NCBI GenBank assembly: GCA_002104985.1
Contig: MCGO01000033.1
Coordinates: 310,001 to 374,000, forward strand
Source: Rhizoclosmatium globosum
Lineage: Eukaryota; Chytridiomycota; Chytridiomycetes; Chytridiales; Chytriomycetaceae
Reading direction: 5' to 3'
Length of the DNA stretch: 64,000 bases
Shown here: one piece after another, positions 54,523 through 64,000 of the stretch
Numbering within the stretch: position 1 is the stretch's first letter
How the letters are laid out: every line of letters begins with the position of its first letter
The notes under the pieces: generated by a model
Told to the model about the DNA's origin: nothing
Seen by the model: the letters and a program-made list of their open reading frames with translations, nothing else
Database searches by the model: none
Program-made: the position numbers and the translations under genes

Positions 54523-55888
54523 ATGCAAACCACCACCGACGAGCCCGACGCCGAATCAACGGTGCTTCCGACTTCCAAGGCCAAGAAAGGCGACAAGAAA
54601 GTGTCCAAGACGAAACAGAAGGAACTGCTCCGCCTCGAAGCGCAGCGATCGGCCTTCTCCCGCTTCTTCGCCGCTCTTTACGCCGACCAAGAAGGACGCT
54701 GGGCTCGGCTTCTCGCCGCCCTCGAGTCGCCCGTGCGCTTCGCCTGCGTAATCAATAAGTATGCGAATCCGGATGGTTCGTTGGCCCTTTCGTGATCGCT
54801 ACTTCCCCTAACTCACTTGTTATGGCATCTAGATGTCATGCGTGCCCTTAACCCTGTCGAAGGTCTCCTTCAAATCGTGGATCTCCAACCTGGTCTTCGC
54901 TGCGTTACTCTTGACGAATCAAACAGAGACCCACGACCTTTCCCACCGCCGAAAATGGATATGGGCGGTGTTAAAACGCATTACTTGATGGATTTGGCGA
55001 GTGTTGTTGCCACAGAAGGACTTGATCTTCAACCTGGTGATACAGTATTGGATATGTGTGCCGCGCCTGGTGGAAAGTCGTTCTGTATGTTGCAGCGGTT
55101 AGGACCTAGAGGAAGACTTATTGCGAATGAGGTATGAAAGTTCAAGACTTAATCTGAGTTGGAGTGAGGGTTGAGTGAGAATAACAACGGAGATACACAC
55201 TGTAAAATGGAACTCCAGAATTCAAGTCATGGAATTTATTATAAGTGGAATTGGATTATGTTAGAGACTGGTGGTCGAATGGTGTGGGGATATGACACAA
55301 AAGAATGCTGACACCATTCATGAACAGATGTCAAACGACCGCCGAACTCGACTTAGAAAAGTCCTCAAAGAATACATTCCAACCCAAATCCTTACCACTT
55401 GTATCGAAACCACTGGATTCGACGGAACCAAGAAAGACTCCTTCCCACGAAACACATATCCCAAGATTCTATGTGACGCACCTTGTTCCTCTGAACGACA
55501 TGTACTCCATGATGATGCGGAATTGGGGCAGTGGAGTGCAGGTCGAACAAAAGCCAGTGCGAAGCGACAAGTTCAGTTGCTTGGAAACGCGTTACGTGCT
55601 GCATTGGATGAAGGTGGACGAGTAGTGTATGCCACTTGCTCAATCAGTAAACACGAAAATGATTTGGTCGTTCAGAAAGTCATCAAGAAGAGCCCATTCA
55701 AAGTGAATGTACGGACACATGATAGGGCGTGGATGGTTGGAGAGCCGACCGAAGTTGGGTGGATTGTATTGCCAGATACTCCAGGTCGGTGGGGACCGTT
55801 GTACTTTGCTGTCTTGGAGAAGGATGGATACAAAGAAGATGGCAAAGAAGATGATGGGTTGGATGATATGGACGATATGGATGATTGA
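54523..55888 (+). CDS. NOL1/NOP2/Sun family RNA m5C methyltransferase (NSUN4-like)
   Basis: AdoMet-dependent cytosine-5 RNA methyltransferase; NSUN4 acts on mitochondrial rRNA. Blocks in order: RFFAALYADQEGRWARLLAA, DVMRALNPVEGLLQIVDLQP, THYLMDLASVVATEGLDLQ, the AdoMet loop VLDMCAAPGGKSFCMLQRLG, DAPCSSERHVLHDDAELGQW with the catalytic Cys of the PCS motif, QVQLLGNALRAAL, and VVYATCSISKHENDLVVQ with the second Cys. The end VGWIVLPDTPGRWGPLYFAV matches NSUN4 and is followed by an acidic tail. A 196-nt intron (55132-55327) is supported by phase. An earlier intron near 54759-54834 is needed, but the phase I get does not match, so that edge is uncertain. Confidence 0.87.
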
Positions 55889-56000
55889 ATACAACTCCAA
55901 TTTTTTGAAAATGAGACATGGTATTTTCAATATGTGGGGATGAGGAAAGAGAATAACAGTACTACAACGACGCAACTTCCCAACCAATCAGCCGCTCGAC

Positions 56001-57428
56001 CTACTTCCTCTTTCGCAATTTTCGTCCTTCATCAGGGACATTTTCCTTCTCTGTACCAACTTCCTCACCATTGACTCCACCCTGAATCTGGAAAGGCTCT
56101 ACTTCAGCTTCAACTGGAGCGTCTTCTTCCCCACCAACTTCATCAGCTACATTTTCCACTTGCTCTCCATCTTCACGCTCCAATTGAACATCATTTTCCA
56201 CGTCACCTGGTGGCAATGGACTACCCACTCGCGAATCTTGATGGTCGCCCAACATACCACCAGCCCCAAACCCTGAAGACCGACCGAAACTTGGCGAAGC
56301 ACCCGAAAATGCACTGTCAACACTTCGACCACGGCTTTTGTCGCGGTATTGATGAGGTTCGTTCAGCGCACCACAAGACATACATTTGAATTCTAGACAT
56401 CACAGATTAGTCTGAACAAGAATATAGTTGAAACTTACTCGAGAGTTCATACTGGTCAGGTGGAACGAGCCCATTGTGAGTGAAACAGGCTTGGCAAATC
56501 AGTGCGTATTTGTTTTGAGGGCCCTCGACATCTCCAACAACTGCATCCATGACGCGATCGAACCACCGGGATTGAGCTGATGCTGGAGCCGCTGATTGAA
56601 CTGAGACAGAAGTCAATGGGGTTTATTTCAATAAAAGGAAACAGACCTTGAATCGCTGGAATACTGCCAGGAGGACCTTGCTGATTTGGAGTCTGAAACG
56701 GAGTTTCGCTTCCATTTGGTCGAAGGGGAGTTTGCATGGTGTTCTGTGTTTGCGTTGCTTGAAGGGATTCAGTTTGAATACACCCAAACACCAGAATTCT
56801 ACATACCAGGAGTCTTAACTTGCTTGGGCAAGGAAGGCCTCAATTGCTTTGGAGGTGTGTCAAACTTATCCAAGAGGTTTTTGGTGGTATAATAACCAGT
56901 TTTCTTCTTTAGTTCTTCGACCTTCTCTTGAATTAACCAATGTTCCTGTATCAATAAAATCTAGCCATACCTTGAGTTTCTGTGTTGTTCGAAGAGTGTC
57001 GAGCTTTCGGCCTAGAGTATTTCAGCGCTCAGTGCCTTGCCATACAACTCACATTGTAGAAGCACTCACCACTAGTACGGAGCTTTGCCTTATACCAAAC
57101 ATCGACAAGCACGCGCGAATAGTAAATTCTTTTAGGTCACCGTTAGCAGTGCAAGACACAAAGGACAAACGTACACAACAGGCACAAGGGTGAGAACGGC
57201 AACCTTGATGAGCCACACGCCAGCCGGATCATTTGCAGGCGAAAGAACGGTGAAATACGCAGCGAGATAGACAGCATACAAAGCCCCAAAGTACTTCAAA
57301 ATCGCTGCTTGCCATTCAATCGACAGACTCTCGTACTGCAGCATGGCCTCCTCCGTCTTTTTGATATCGTCTTCGATGCCTTGCAGCACAGCAGCATAGT
57401 CTGGCTCTCCGCGCAACCACTCAAACAT
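56001..57428 (-). CDS. LNP1: Lunapark-type ER junction protein
   Basis: Stabilises three-way junctions of the ER. Several exons. The first (from 57428) reads MFEWLRGEPDYAAVLQGIED with two closely spaced hydrophobic helices (YFGALYAVYLAAYFTVL; WLIKVAVLTLVPVVY). Later exons give a coiled-coil block (EKVEELKKKTGYYTTKNLLDKF), a Pro/Gln-rich linker and the lunapark zinc finger: WFDRVMDAVVGDVEGPQNKY, LICQACFTHNGLVPPDQYE, then FKCMSCGALNEP (two C-x2-C pairs). The C-terminal tail is acidic and ends with basic KLRKRK. The start is 40 bp downstream of the SAP30 stop on the same strand. Confidence 0.9.
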
Positions 57429-57467
57429 TCACAAGGGGTGTTCTTTTTGAAGAAGGTTTTATTCGCT

Positions 57468-58063
57468 TCATTCTTTCATATCTTCTTCGTCTCCTTCCGA
57501 TGTCAGTCTCGTAGCAAGATTAGCTTTCCACAAGACGCCTAGAAAGAGGGAATCATAGTGTTCAGTGGAGATTCAAACACCCACAGGAACACAAACTGAC
57601 CTTGATGCCGAAGTGCATATACAAAGGCTGAAACAACATCTTTCTCATTCACAGTTTGCTCGTTAAAGTGTCGTTGTACGGCTGCTACTAGTTCGTCCCG
57701 TGGCATCAGATTCTTGGTTGATCGGAGCTTTTGGATCCGTCTGGACAGGATGAAAGAAGGTTAGGATTGAAGGGAAGTCATAGAAAACAAGCTACTGCTG
57801 ACCTGTATCGTCTCAGAGTAGCGTCATCGACCTGGGATGTGTTTGGAAGAGGGTGTGTGAACAATGTCAGTCAATCAGCAGATGAGGGAAAGTATGCTAG
57901 GGTTGCATAAGGAAGCTATTCTATTGGAACTGCGGCTCGAATGGAGAAAGATTGATAAGAACTTGGGGCTTCTAGGCATCACCTGGCTGAAATCCATGTT
58001 TGGCTGCGTGTTGGTCCTTTCAACGATTTTTCTGAACAAGTGGCAATTGGAGGCGCGCCCCAT
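57468..58063 (-). CDS. SAP30-like subunit of the Sin3 histone deacetylase complex
   Basis: SAP30 helps assemble the Sin3-Rpd3 deacetylase. Four exons. The start MGRASNCHLFRKIVERTNTQ precedes MDFSQ, and splicing gives VDDATLRRYR, RIQKLRSTKNLMPRDELVAA, VQRHFNEQTVNEKDVVSAFV, YALRHQ, the SAP30 Sin3-binding fold (LRRY and VNEKD are diagnostic), and a short end VLWKANLATRL. The zinc-finger domain of animal SAP30 is missing, as in fungal short forms. The protein is about 120 residues. AATAAA about 10 bp after the stop is the likely poly(A) signal, inside the tiny gap to Lunapark. Confidence 0.82.
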
Positions 58064-58122
58064 TCGTTCAGCGTCCTTATCTTTCTTTCGAATACTTGTG
58101 AAAGAATTGTAGGGATATTTAT

Positions 58123-59120
58123 TTATTTGTGCAGGAGTAACTCGCGCATCTCAAACACATGTCTCATCATCTGCATGGATTGCATTCGAAGAAATTCTGC
58201 TGCTCTTGGATCCATTGCTTCTCTTCGTGACTTATTCTCTTTCTCATCCAGCATTTTACCTGCAACGATATCCTCCATCTTCGCAACCTCTTCTCTTAGT
58301 AATGCGCATTCTCTTCGCACCTCTCTTAACTCTGCCTCCAGTTCGGATACAAGCGAAGTGTTTGCTCTGGTTGTTGATTTGTCTGAAGATGGTTCCTCTG
58401 CAATATTTCGGTTTGCATTTGCGACTTTAAGGATTGATGAGACTTTACGAGAATCAGGAGTGTTTGAGGCTCGAGAAGCTGAATCTGAAGATCGAGATGT
58501 ACTTGCCGTATCTTTGAGGATTGAAATTGAGTTGGTTGGAATATAGAGCCAGAGAAGACTCACTTGGTTTCCCTTCCGCTTTCAGCAGCGACGACCGAGA
58601 CAATTTCATTGAGTCCGTTATGCTCAAAGTAGATGGCGGGGCTTTCTCCTTTGGCTTCACTGCCTTCTCGCCAAGAAGGAATGCAACCGCCTCAACAAAC
58701 CAAACATTCGACTTTGGCTCTGGCACTCGTCCTTCATCGTTTCTTTGCTCAGCCCACTCACGAAATCCCAGCGCTTCAAGCTCCATCTCGCTAATCTTGA
58801 CAAACAGCGCATTGAAAGCCCGCTCATGCGCTTTCCGCTCGCTGTCCGGAGCATTCAGCCTGATTTCCTGCCTCTGTAATCCAAGTATTAGCATATCAAC
58901 TCGTTTAACTAGTCCATCAACAAACCAGTTCCACTTTGCGAGCCTCAATCAGCCGAGCAACCTTCTCCGCACCACGCTTAGCAAACAATGTGGCAAGAAT
59001 TCGTTGTCGCCCTCGAATGGCGGTAGGCGCGTCTCCACCAGACACTACTTCAACAAACATTTCATCGGTCACGCCTTTGAATTCGGGTACTTGTCGTAGA
59101 CGGGATGCGATTTGGAACAT
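58123..59120 (-). CDS. Coiled-coil protein of unknown function
   Basis: Not recognised. Three exons: from 59120 (MFQIASRLRQVPEFKGVTDE), a second starting RQEIRLNAPDSERKAHERAF and including FVKISEMELEALGFREWAEQ, and a third with a Ser-rich linker followed by a strong coiled coil (LVSELEAELREVRRECALLR EEVAK) and ending FLRMQSMQMMRHVFEMREL. About 300 residues, no membrane segment. The middle exon has a FLLGEKAVKPKEKAPPSTLS linker. The stop lies 60 bp upstream of the SAP30 start on the same strand. Confidence 0.65.
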
Positions 59121-59448
59121 TTTTGTGAAGCTTCAAACTATTGGCCCGAACTATCTTGCGTGAATTGCAACAATTTGCTGTAGATATATCTTCGTCTCGA
59201 TTAGGGTAATTTATGGATTGTCATAAGAATAGTCTCCACAAGACTATCTTAGGTTGCAAAACAAGTATGAATACTGGCACTTCCTTTGACTTAATCGGGT
59301 GATGAATACTAAAATAACGGAAATAGGGAATGCAAAACAAAAATGTGGGATAAAAACGTCTGTTTGAATTGATCACACAAAGATTGTATTATTGGTGAAA
59401 AGGAGGAGTCTAAGTATATCATAGAAGTATTTCGCCATACAAATCTGT
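59121..59448. other. Intergenic region, nothing seen
   Basis: Short AT-rich spacer between the coiled-coil gene's promoter and the lipase stop. No supported feature. Confidence 0.4.
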
Positions 59449-60584
59449 TCAACAAGATCCCAAAGCGATACCAAAGTAATTCAAGTGATCAGTAACAGAC
59501 ACAAATGGAGGCATAGTGTTAGCACAGTTGGTATCTTCACCATTATGCGAAACATCATCACAATAAACGAGGTCACTGTACCAGTCAACCCAATGCTCCT
59601 GAGTGTGGTGCGTGTATCCCCAAGAGTTCAACGGGAAGTGGGGAACAATGTCACTATAGTTCACAACACGAGAAACTTGCTTGAACCCACGACCAAGAAC
59701 ATACTGGTAGAAAGCTGTGTTGCCAGTACGCGGTTCGCCCATATTAATCACACTAACTTGAGAAGCTGGAACTCCCCATTGCAACACTGAAACAACAGCT
59801 GCCAAGATAGACATAGATCCTCCAAGAGAGTGACCCGTGAAGACAATATTGTAATCTGGGTAGGTCTTGCGGTAATTGGCTAGTTGAGTACGAGTTGTAT
59901 CTTGCAACGTGGTCCAGACTTGCCAAAATCCACTGTGGACTTGAACAGACGACGGAGCTCCAGCGAGAGGGATCGTGCTTTGTTGGACTTGAATGTTGTT
60001 AATCCAATTTTGAATGTTATTAGATCCACGGAAGGAGAGGATAATGGACTTTGTGGCTGTGTTAACAGCAATAAAAGCTTGTTCGCTTCCATCAGTGGAC
60101 GGGTACACGGTTACACTTTGGGTGTTGGGACCTTGCAAGTGGAACAGCTCCAATTTTGGAGACTGGCAACAGCGCAGTAGGAAGAGCCCGCGTAATAAGT
60201 GTACGTTTTCATTTGGTTGACAAAGTCGACGGAATCTTTTCCACTTCCAGTCACAATGAAACCGCGTCTAGAACGAGTGTTGTTCGACTGATGCTGGTAA
60301 TGCTCCGTCTTGTGCCATTCCGTCACCAAGTCTGCCAAGTTGGATTCCAAAGAATGGTAGCTGGCCATACGAGTTTGGGTGAGATCGTCAAAGGATTCAA
60401 AGCCTTTCATACGTTCATTGAATTCGTGACGAGTGTGGCGCAAGTGAGTCTTGAATCCGTTAGGTTCTGGCAATTGGGAACGAGGATCAGTTGGGCCGTA
60501 GGTGTCCTCGAGAGGAAGTGGAGCCAAGTTCCTAGTCGCGTAGACGAGTGAGAAGGAGAGGGAGAGGAGGACGAGAAGCTTCAT
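59449..60584 (-). CDS. Secreted class 3 lipase
   Basis: Extracellular alpha/beta-hydrolase of the Rhizomucor-lipase type. Signal peptide MKLLVLLSLSFSLVYA at 60584. A propeptide-like region follows (TRNLAPLPLEDTYGP through NERMKGFESFDDL). The catalytic domain has YYAGSSYCAVASLQNWSC, SIILSFRGSNNIQNWINNIQ (oxyanion region), the nucleophile elbow FTGHSLGGSMS, YSDIVPHFPL with the Asp, and HWVDW or VTDHLNYF for the His. The frame breaks once at about 60130: one G missing in the run after TGCAA joins NWSCSTCK to PNTQSVTVYPSTDG. About 375 residues. Fits saprotrophic or parasitic secretion. Confidence 0.9.
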
Positions 60585-61097
60585 TTTTTGGACAGTTTTG
60601 TGATTTGCTGTGGACTGCTTGTGAATTTCTTTAAATTTTTTTCAGTGCTGGAAATCACAGTGCTCATGGGCGTTGCGCGTGACTTGGTTCATCGGTGGCG
60701 CCTTTTGATCACACAAATTGATTTCATTCATTGTCCAACCAGAGTAGACAATTGGCAGATTTCAGATGAGTTACTTAGAAAGATTACAAAATCAACATCC
60801 TCAAAATAACCTTTCCTTGCGTTAAGACAGCGTCATTTCTAGAACGGAAGTCTCACAAAGTTGATATTGACTGCAGTCTCAGTAATGCAAAAACTGTGGT
60901 GTCCCTTTTAATGATAGTAAATGCGTTGGAATAGAAATTGCTCCAAAATGAGCCATTGATAGAATACCGATTCTCTGCTGGATCTCATCTTCTTACATTA
61001 ATTCCTGAATTATCAAATCATCGCTGGCGGAAGAATCCTCGTTTGCCTTGACCACCAACTCGAACGCTGCCATCGCTGCTTCCTTGACTTTGTCGAC
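60585..61097. other. Intergenic region between lipase and MYND gene
   Basis: Divergent promoter region. A 73-codon open frame at 60588-60809 shows no recognisable features and is not called. Confidence 0.4.
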
Positions 61098-62792
61098 ATG
61101 AACAACGACGCGCGTGCCGAAGCGAGGCTGCGAAGCCAACAAGTCCCCGACGGCCAATCGCTCGGCCCAGGCCTTCTTCCCGCCGGATTCGCCATCTACT
61201 TTCCAACAAGAAACGGCGCGCCAATGGCATCGACGCCTATTTATGTCAGAGGCGCAAAGATCAACGACGACGAAGACTCGTTGGAGTTGGGGCTTCATTC
61301 GTATATTTTGGACTTTGGGACTGGAACACTCGATATGGCGCCAGTCGACGATATCCACGACGAGTATAAAGCGCGAGTAGTGGGTCCTGACGGCGTCGAG
61401 CGCTTCATATCCATCAAACAATTCCTGGCTGGCGAAACTGAAGATAAACAATTCGAAGACGACGAGGATTTGACTGGATACCATAAACACATTCGCGCGT
61501 TTGAGAGCAAGAAAGAGCTTCGTGGAGAGACTGGTGGAATTCCTGTCTTGATTGTTGGTGGCCTACACTCGATGTTCTCCTTTCCTGGTGATATTTACGC
61601 CAACGCCCTTTTGGACGGATTCTGGGCTTCGACTGAGCCGAAAAACAAATGGAACATCTATCTTGAAGCCATCAACAAGGACTCTGTCACGAAAGTGATC
61701 GATATGCTCTCAAAATTCAAAATTGTTGTCTTGGCGTATCCCAGTGCTCATAATTCAACATTCTTCCTCAACGTAAAATGGAGGGCAGCTCTTACAGCGT
61801 GGGCAAAATGCGAGGGAAATCTATTGGCTGTGTTTGGAGGAGAGGGTGGGTCGCTGGTTTCGCTATTCCAACAACTTGGAAAGGAATGGTGTTTTGACGG
61901 AAACTCCTATAGCAGAGGAGATCACAAACCTAATCCCAAACTTTCGCAAATCTTACCTCCTGGCTGTGATCTTGGAAATCTTGGGAAGTCAAGCTATAGT
62001 GTGAAAGCCTGTCGTCTATCAAAAGTTGCGGCCTCTGAAATTCTTTTCGCTGAAAGAAATCAAACTGTGGTGGCGTATGGTAAATGTGGCAACGGACACA
62101 TTCTGTTTCAAGGAGACGTTAATTTCGAAGACAACACGGTGGCGATGCTGAAAGCAATCCTCTATGCATTTGGAAAGAGCATTCCTCCATTTACGTCCAC
62201 TATTAATTCCGTGACAACGGCAGCAGCTCAAACTCTCTTGACTCTCAAGGAGGAGTCATTCCCATCCTTCAAAGATTTACCAGAATACAACGCGGTCCCG
62301 GCACCAAAGACTCAACTATTTTTCGGCGAGATTCGGGAAGTCATTAACTCACCCAGACTGGAAATTACAGTGAATTCTCGTTTTCGTGAAGCAATGCGAA
62401 TCGGATTTTATCATCATACTTCTGACGTTCCAAAGACGTTTTCTTGGGATTCTCTTAAGGCTGGATCTACAGTTGTGGTTATGAATGCGACAAAAAAGTC
62501 TGTGAATGGGAGAGATGTGATTTACCAAGAGAATTTGGGACAGGTGTACGTCTTTCAGGCGGGATTGGAGGCTGTTCTGAACGCTACGCGTTTTTTAGTT
62601 GATGTGGAGAGAAACTTGAAGGAGACTTGTTGGGAGGCTTCGTGTTGCATATCAGGAAAGAAATGCAGTGGTTGTCATATCGCAAGATATTGTGGTGCCG
62701 AACATCAAAAAGCGTCTTGGATTGCGGGACATAAAAGCGTATGCAAAGGAATGGAGCAGTTGAAGTATTTGTGTGATATGGTTGATGACTGA
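61098..62792 (+). CDS. MYND-finger protein with an amidotransferase-like central region
   Basis: Intronless, 564 residues. The C-terminus (about 511-549) is a MYND zinc finger: CWEASCCISGKKCSGCHIAR, then YCGAEHQKASW and HKSVC, with the Cys/His pattern of the family. Residues about 145-345 resemble a flavodoxin-like/class I glutamine-amidotransferase fold: IPVLIVGGLHSMFSFPGD, LSKFKIVVLAYPSAHNS, LLAVFGGEGGSLVSLFQQLG, and HILFQGDVNFEDNTVAML. The GGEGGS turn sits where a nucleophile elbow would be, but no catalytic Cys is seen, so it may be inactive. The N-terminal 100 residues and the block FREAMRIGFYHHTSD are unrecognised. Function unknown. Confidence 0.75.
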   Translation: MNNDARAEARLRSQQVPDGQSLGPGLLPAGFAIYFPTRNGAPMASTPIYVRGAKINDDEDSLELGLHSYILDFGTGTLDMAPVDDIHDEYKARVVGPDGVERFISIKQFLAGETEDKQFEDDEDLTGYHKHIRAFESKKELRGETGGIPVLIVGGLHSMFSFPGDIYANALLDGFWASTEPKNKWNIYLEAINKDSVTKVIDMLSKFKIVVLAYPSAHNSTFFLNVKWRAALTAWAKCEGNLLAVFGGEGGSLVSLFQQLGKEWCFDGNSYSRGDHKPNPKLSQILPPGCDLGNLGKSSYSVKACRLSKVAASEILFAERNQTVVAYGKCGNGHILFQGDVNFEDNTVAMLKAILYAFGKSIPPFTSTINSVTTAAAQTLLTLKEESFPSFKDLPEYNAVPAPKTQLFFGEIREVINSPRLEITVNSRFREAMRIGFYHHTSDVPKTFSWDSLKAGSTVVVMNATKKSVNGRDVIYQENLGQVYVFQAGLEAVLNATRFLVDVERNLKETCWEASCCISGKKCSGCHIARYCGAEHQKASWIAGHKSVCKGMEQLKYLCDMVDD

Positions 62793-62831
62793 TTCTTCCT
62801 TCCTATTATTAATACATTTATTGTTCAATTA

Positions 62832-64000
62832 ATGAACATAATGAAAGTGCTGATCGCAAACCGCGGCGAAGTAGCAGCGCGCATCAGTAGCGCATGCACC
62901 AGTCTCGGAATCGAACACAAAGTGATGGACGAGGAGGGCGGGCCTTCGTCGTTCGTGGACATTGAATCAATCGCGACATTGGCTTCAACTTTCGGCCACA
63001 GCCACGTGCACGCGGGCATCGGCTTTCTGAGCGAAAGTGCGGCGTTGGCGGCGGAACTGCGACGCCGGGGCATCGCGTTTGTCGGGCCGAGCGGCGATGT
63101 CTTGGCCCTCGTCGGCGACAAGGCGAAGGTGCGGCGCGTTGCGGTGGCTGCGGCTGATCAGTAATTGCTGACTAAGAAGGAATAGGCAAAGGACCTGGCC
63201 CGCGAGTGTGGCCTGCCGGTCGCTGCAGACTCAGGACCTTGTGTATCGATCGGTGATGCCCTTAGTTTCTATGCCAAACTCAACAAGAGCGTCATGGTCA
63301 AGGTATTACTTTGATTGTCTGCTCAAAACACTTACTTACATATTATTCAGGCTTTGTCTGGTGGTGGCGGCCGCGGAATCCGTGTTGTTCATTCTAAATC
63401 TGACCTTCCTGAGGCATTTGTAACCTGCCAACGCGAAGCATTGACTTCATTTGGAAACGGCGCAGTCTTTCTCGAAGAATACATTGCGCACGCTAAACAT
63501 ATTGAGATCCAAATTGTTGGAGATCAGTTTGGGAATGTTGCACATCTGGGTGATAGAGAATGTTCATTACAGGTATTTTTATCTCACTCTCCTTTTCAAT
63601 CCAAATTAATATTTTCTGCACAGCGGAAAAACCAAAAGCTGATTGAGGTTGCTCCATCGCCAAGTCTTTCCCCAACCCTTCGATCAAGACTCATCGAATC
63701 CGCACTAATTCTGGCACGTAAATGCAACTATCAAAATCTTGGAACAGTCGAATTTCTCGTCCCAATATCTCCTCAGTCTCATACAAATGATTTCTACTTT
63801 CTTGAAGTCAACCCTCGCCTTCAAGTTGAACATACAGTCACAGAAGAAATATATGGAATAGATCTTGTTCAAGCTTATTGCTCAAGGAGCCAATCTGAAA
63901 CAGTTATTTCCAGCTTGTGCGTTTAGAAGTGACTGCATTTGTGGTGGACTTGTATGTCATACGAAAAAGGCATTTGCTATTCAATGTCGTGTGAATGCGG
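62832..64000 (+). CDS. Biotin-dependent carboxylase, biotin carboxylase domain (3' end outside window)
   Basis: ATP-dependent carboxylation of biotin. Starts MNIMKVLIANRGEVAARI (or at the second Met). Exon 1 ends in AAADQ; a 25-nt GT-AG intron (about 63162-63186) leads to AKDLARECGLPVAADSG, and another at about 63304-63350 to ALSGGGGRGIRVVHS, the Gly-rich ATP loop. Then FLEEYIAHAKHIEIQIVGD, HLGDRECSLQ, and after a third intron RKNQKLIEVAPSPSL, LGTVEFLV, FYFLEVNPRLQVEHTVTEE (catalytic Glu and Asn). At about 63872 the frame shifts; the next frame continues LIAQGANLKQLFPACAFRSD. The last bases (FAIQCRVNA) are still in the domain, so the gene is truncated by the window. It could be a propionyl- or methylcrotonyl-CoA, urea or multidomain fungal carboxylase; not decided. 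Confidence 0.85.

Overview
The window is nuclear DNA of an intron-rich fungus. Nearly every gene is broken by short GT-AG introns, mostly 45-65 nt. The gene set is fungal, with opisthokont genes often lost in yeasts (JMJD6, UVSSA, Lunapark, deoxyribose-phosphate aldolase). Plant-like LRR proteins with an F-box-like N-terminus, an orphan 7TM protein and small secreted Cys-rich proteins point to an early-diverging zoosporic fungus, most likely a chytrid; that placement is inference.

Layout. 0.3-9.3 kb holds conserved core genes: PP1, UVSSA, the E2 subunit of 2-oxoglutarate dehydrogenase (here with two lipoyl domains), the p32/MAM33 matrix protein and cytosolic SHMT. 10-12.7 kb is a tandem pair of F-box-like/LRR genes with a decayed third copy upstream. 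12.8-21.7 kb carries JMJD6, an FHIP-type protein, ATG9 and the SWP1/ribophorin II subunit. 22-33.6 kb mixes two more LRR genes, an orphan 7TM gene, polyprenyl diphosphate synthase, a TMEM53-like protein, an F-box-like/ankyrin protein ending in RNA polymerase II CTD-like heptads, U2 snRNA and the retromer sorting nexin VPS5. 33.7-39.1 kb is Listerin. 39-50.4 kb has two secreted Cys-rich paralogues, a TFIIIC WD40 subunit, HEM12, an unrecognised gene, VTS1, an NCS-1-type calcium sensor and an ASCH/2OG-oxygenase fusion. 50-64 kb has a DUF2828 protein, tRNA-Gln, a Zn2Cys6 protein, DERA, an NSUN4-like methyltransferase, Lunapark, SAP30, a coiled-coil protein, a secreted lipase, a MYND protein and a truncated biotin carboxylase.

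The best candidate for something undescribed is the F-box-like/ankyrin/CTD-heptad protein (27961-29376): about 14 degenerate Y-S-P-T-S-P-S units at the end of a protein that is not RNA polymerase II. Second is the ASCH/2OG-oxygenase fusion (48880-50390).

A caution on quality: several conserved genes between about 43.4 and 49.5 kb, and singly at about 54.2, 60.1 and 63.9 kb, change frame at a conserved residue, usually as if one base of a short homopolymer were missing. I read these mainly as assembly or polishing errors, not pseudogenes.
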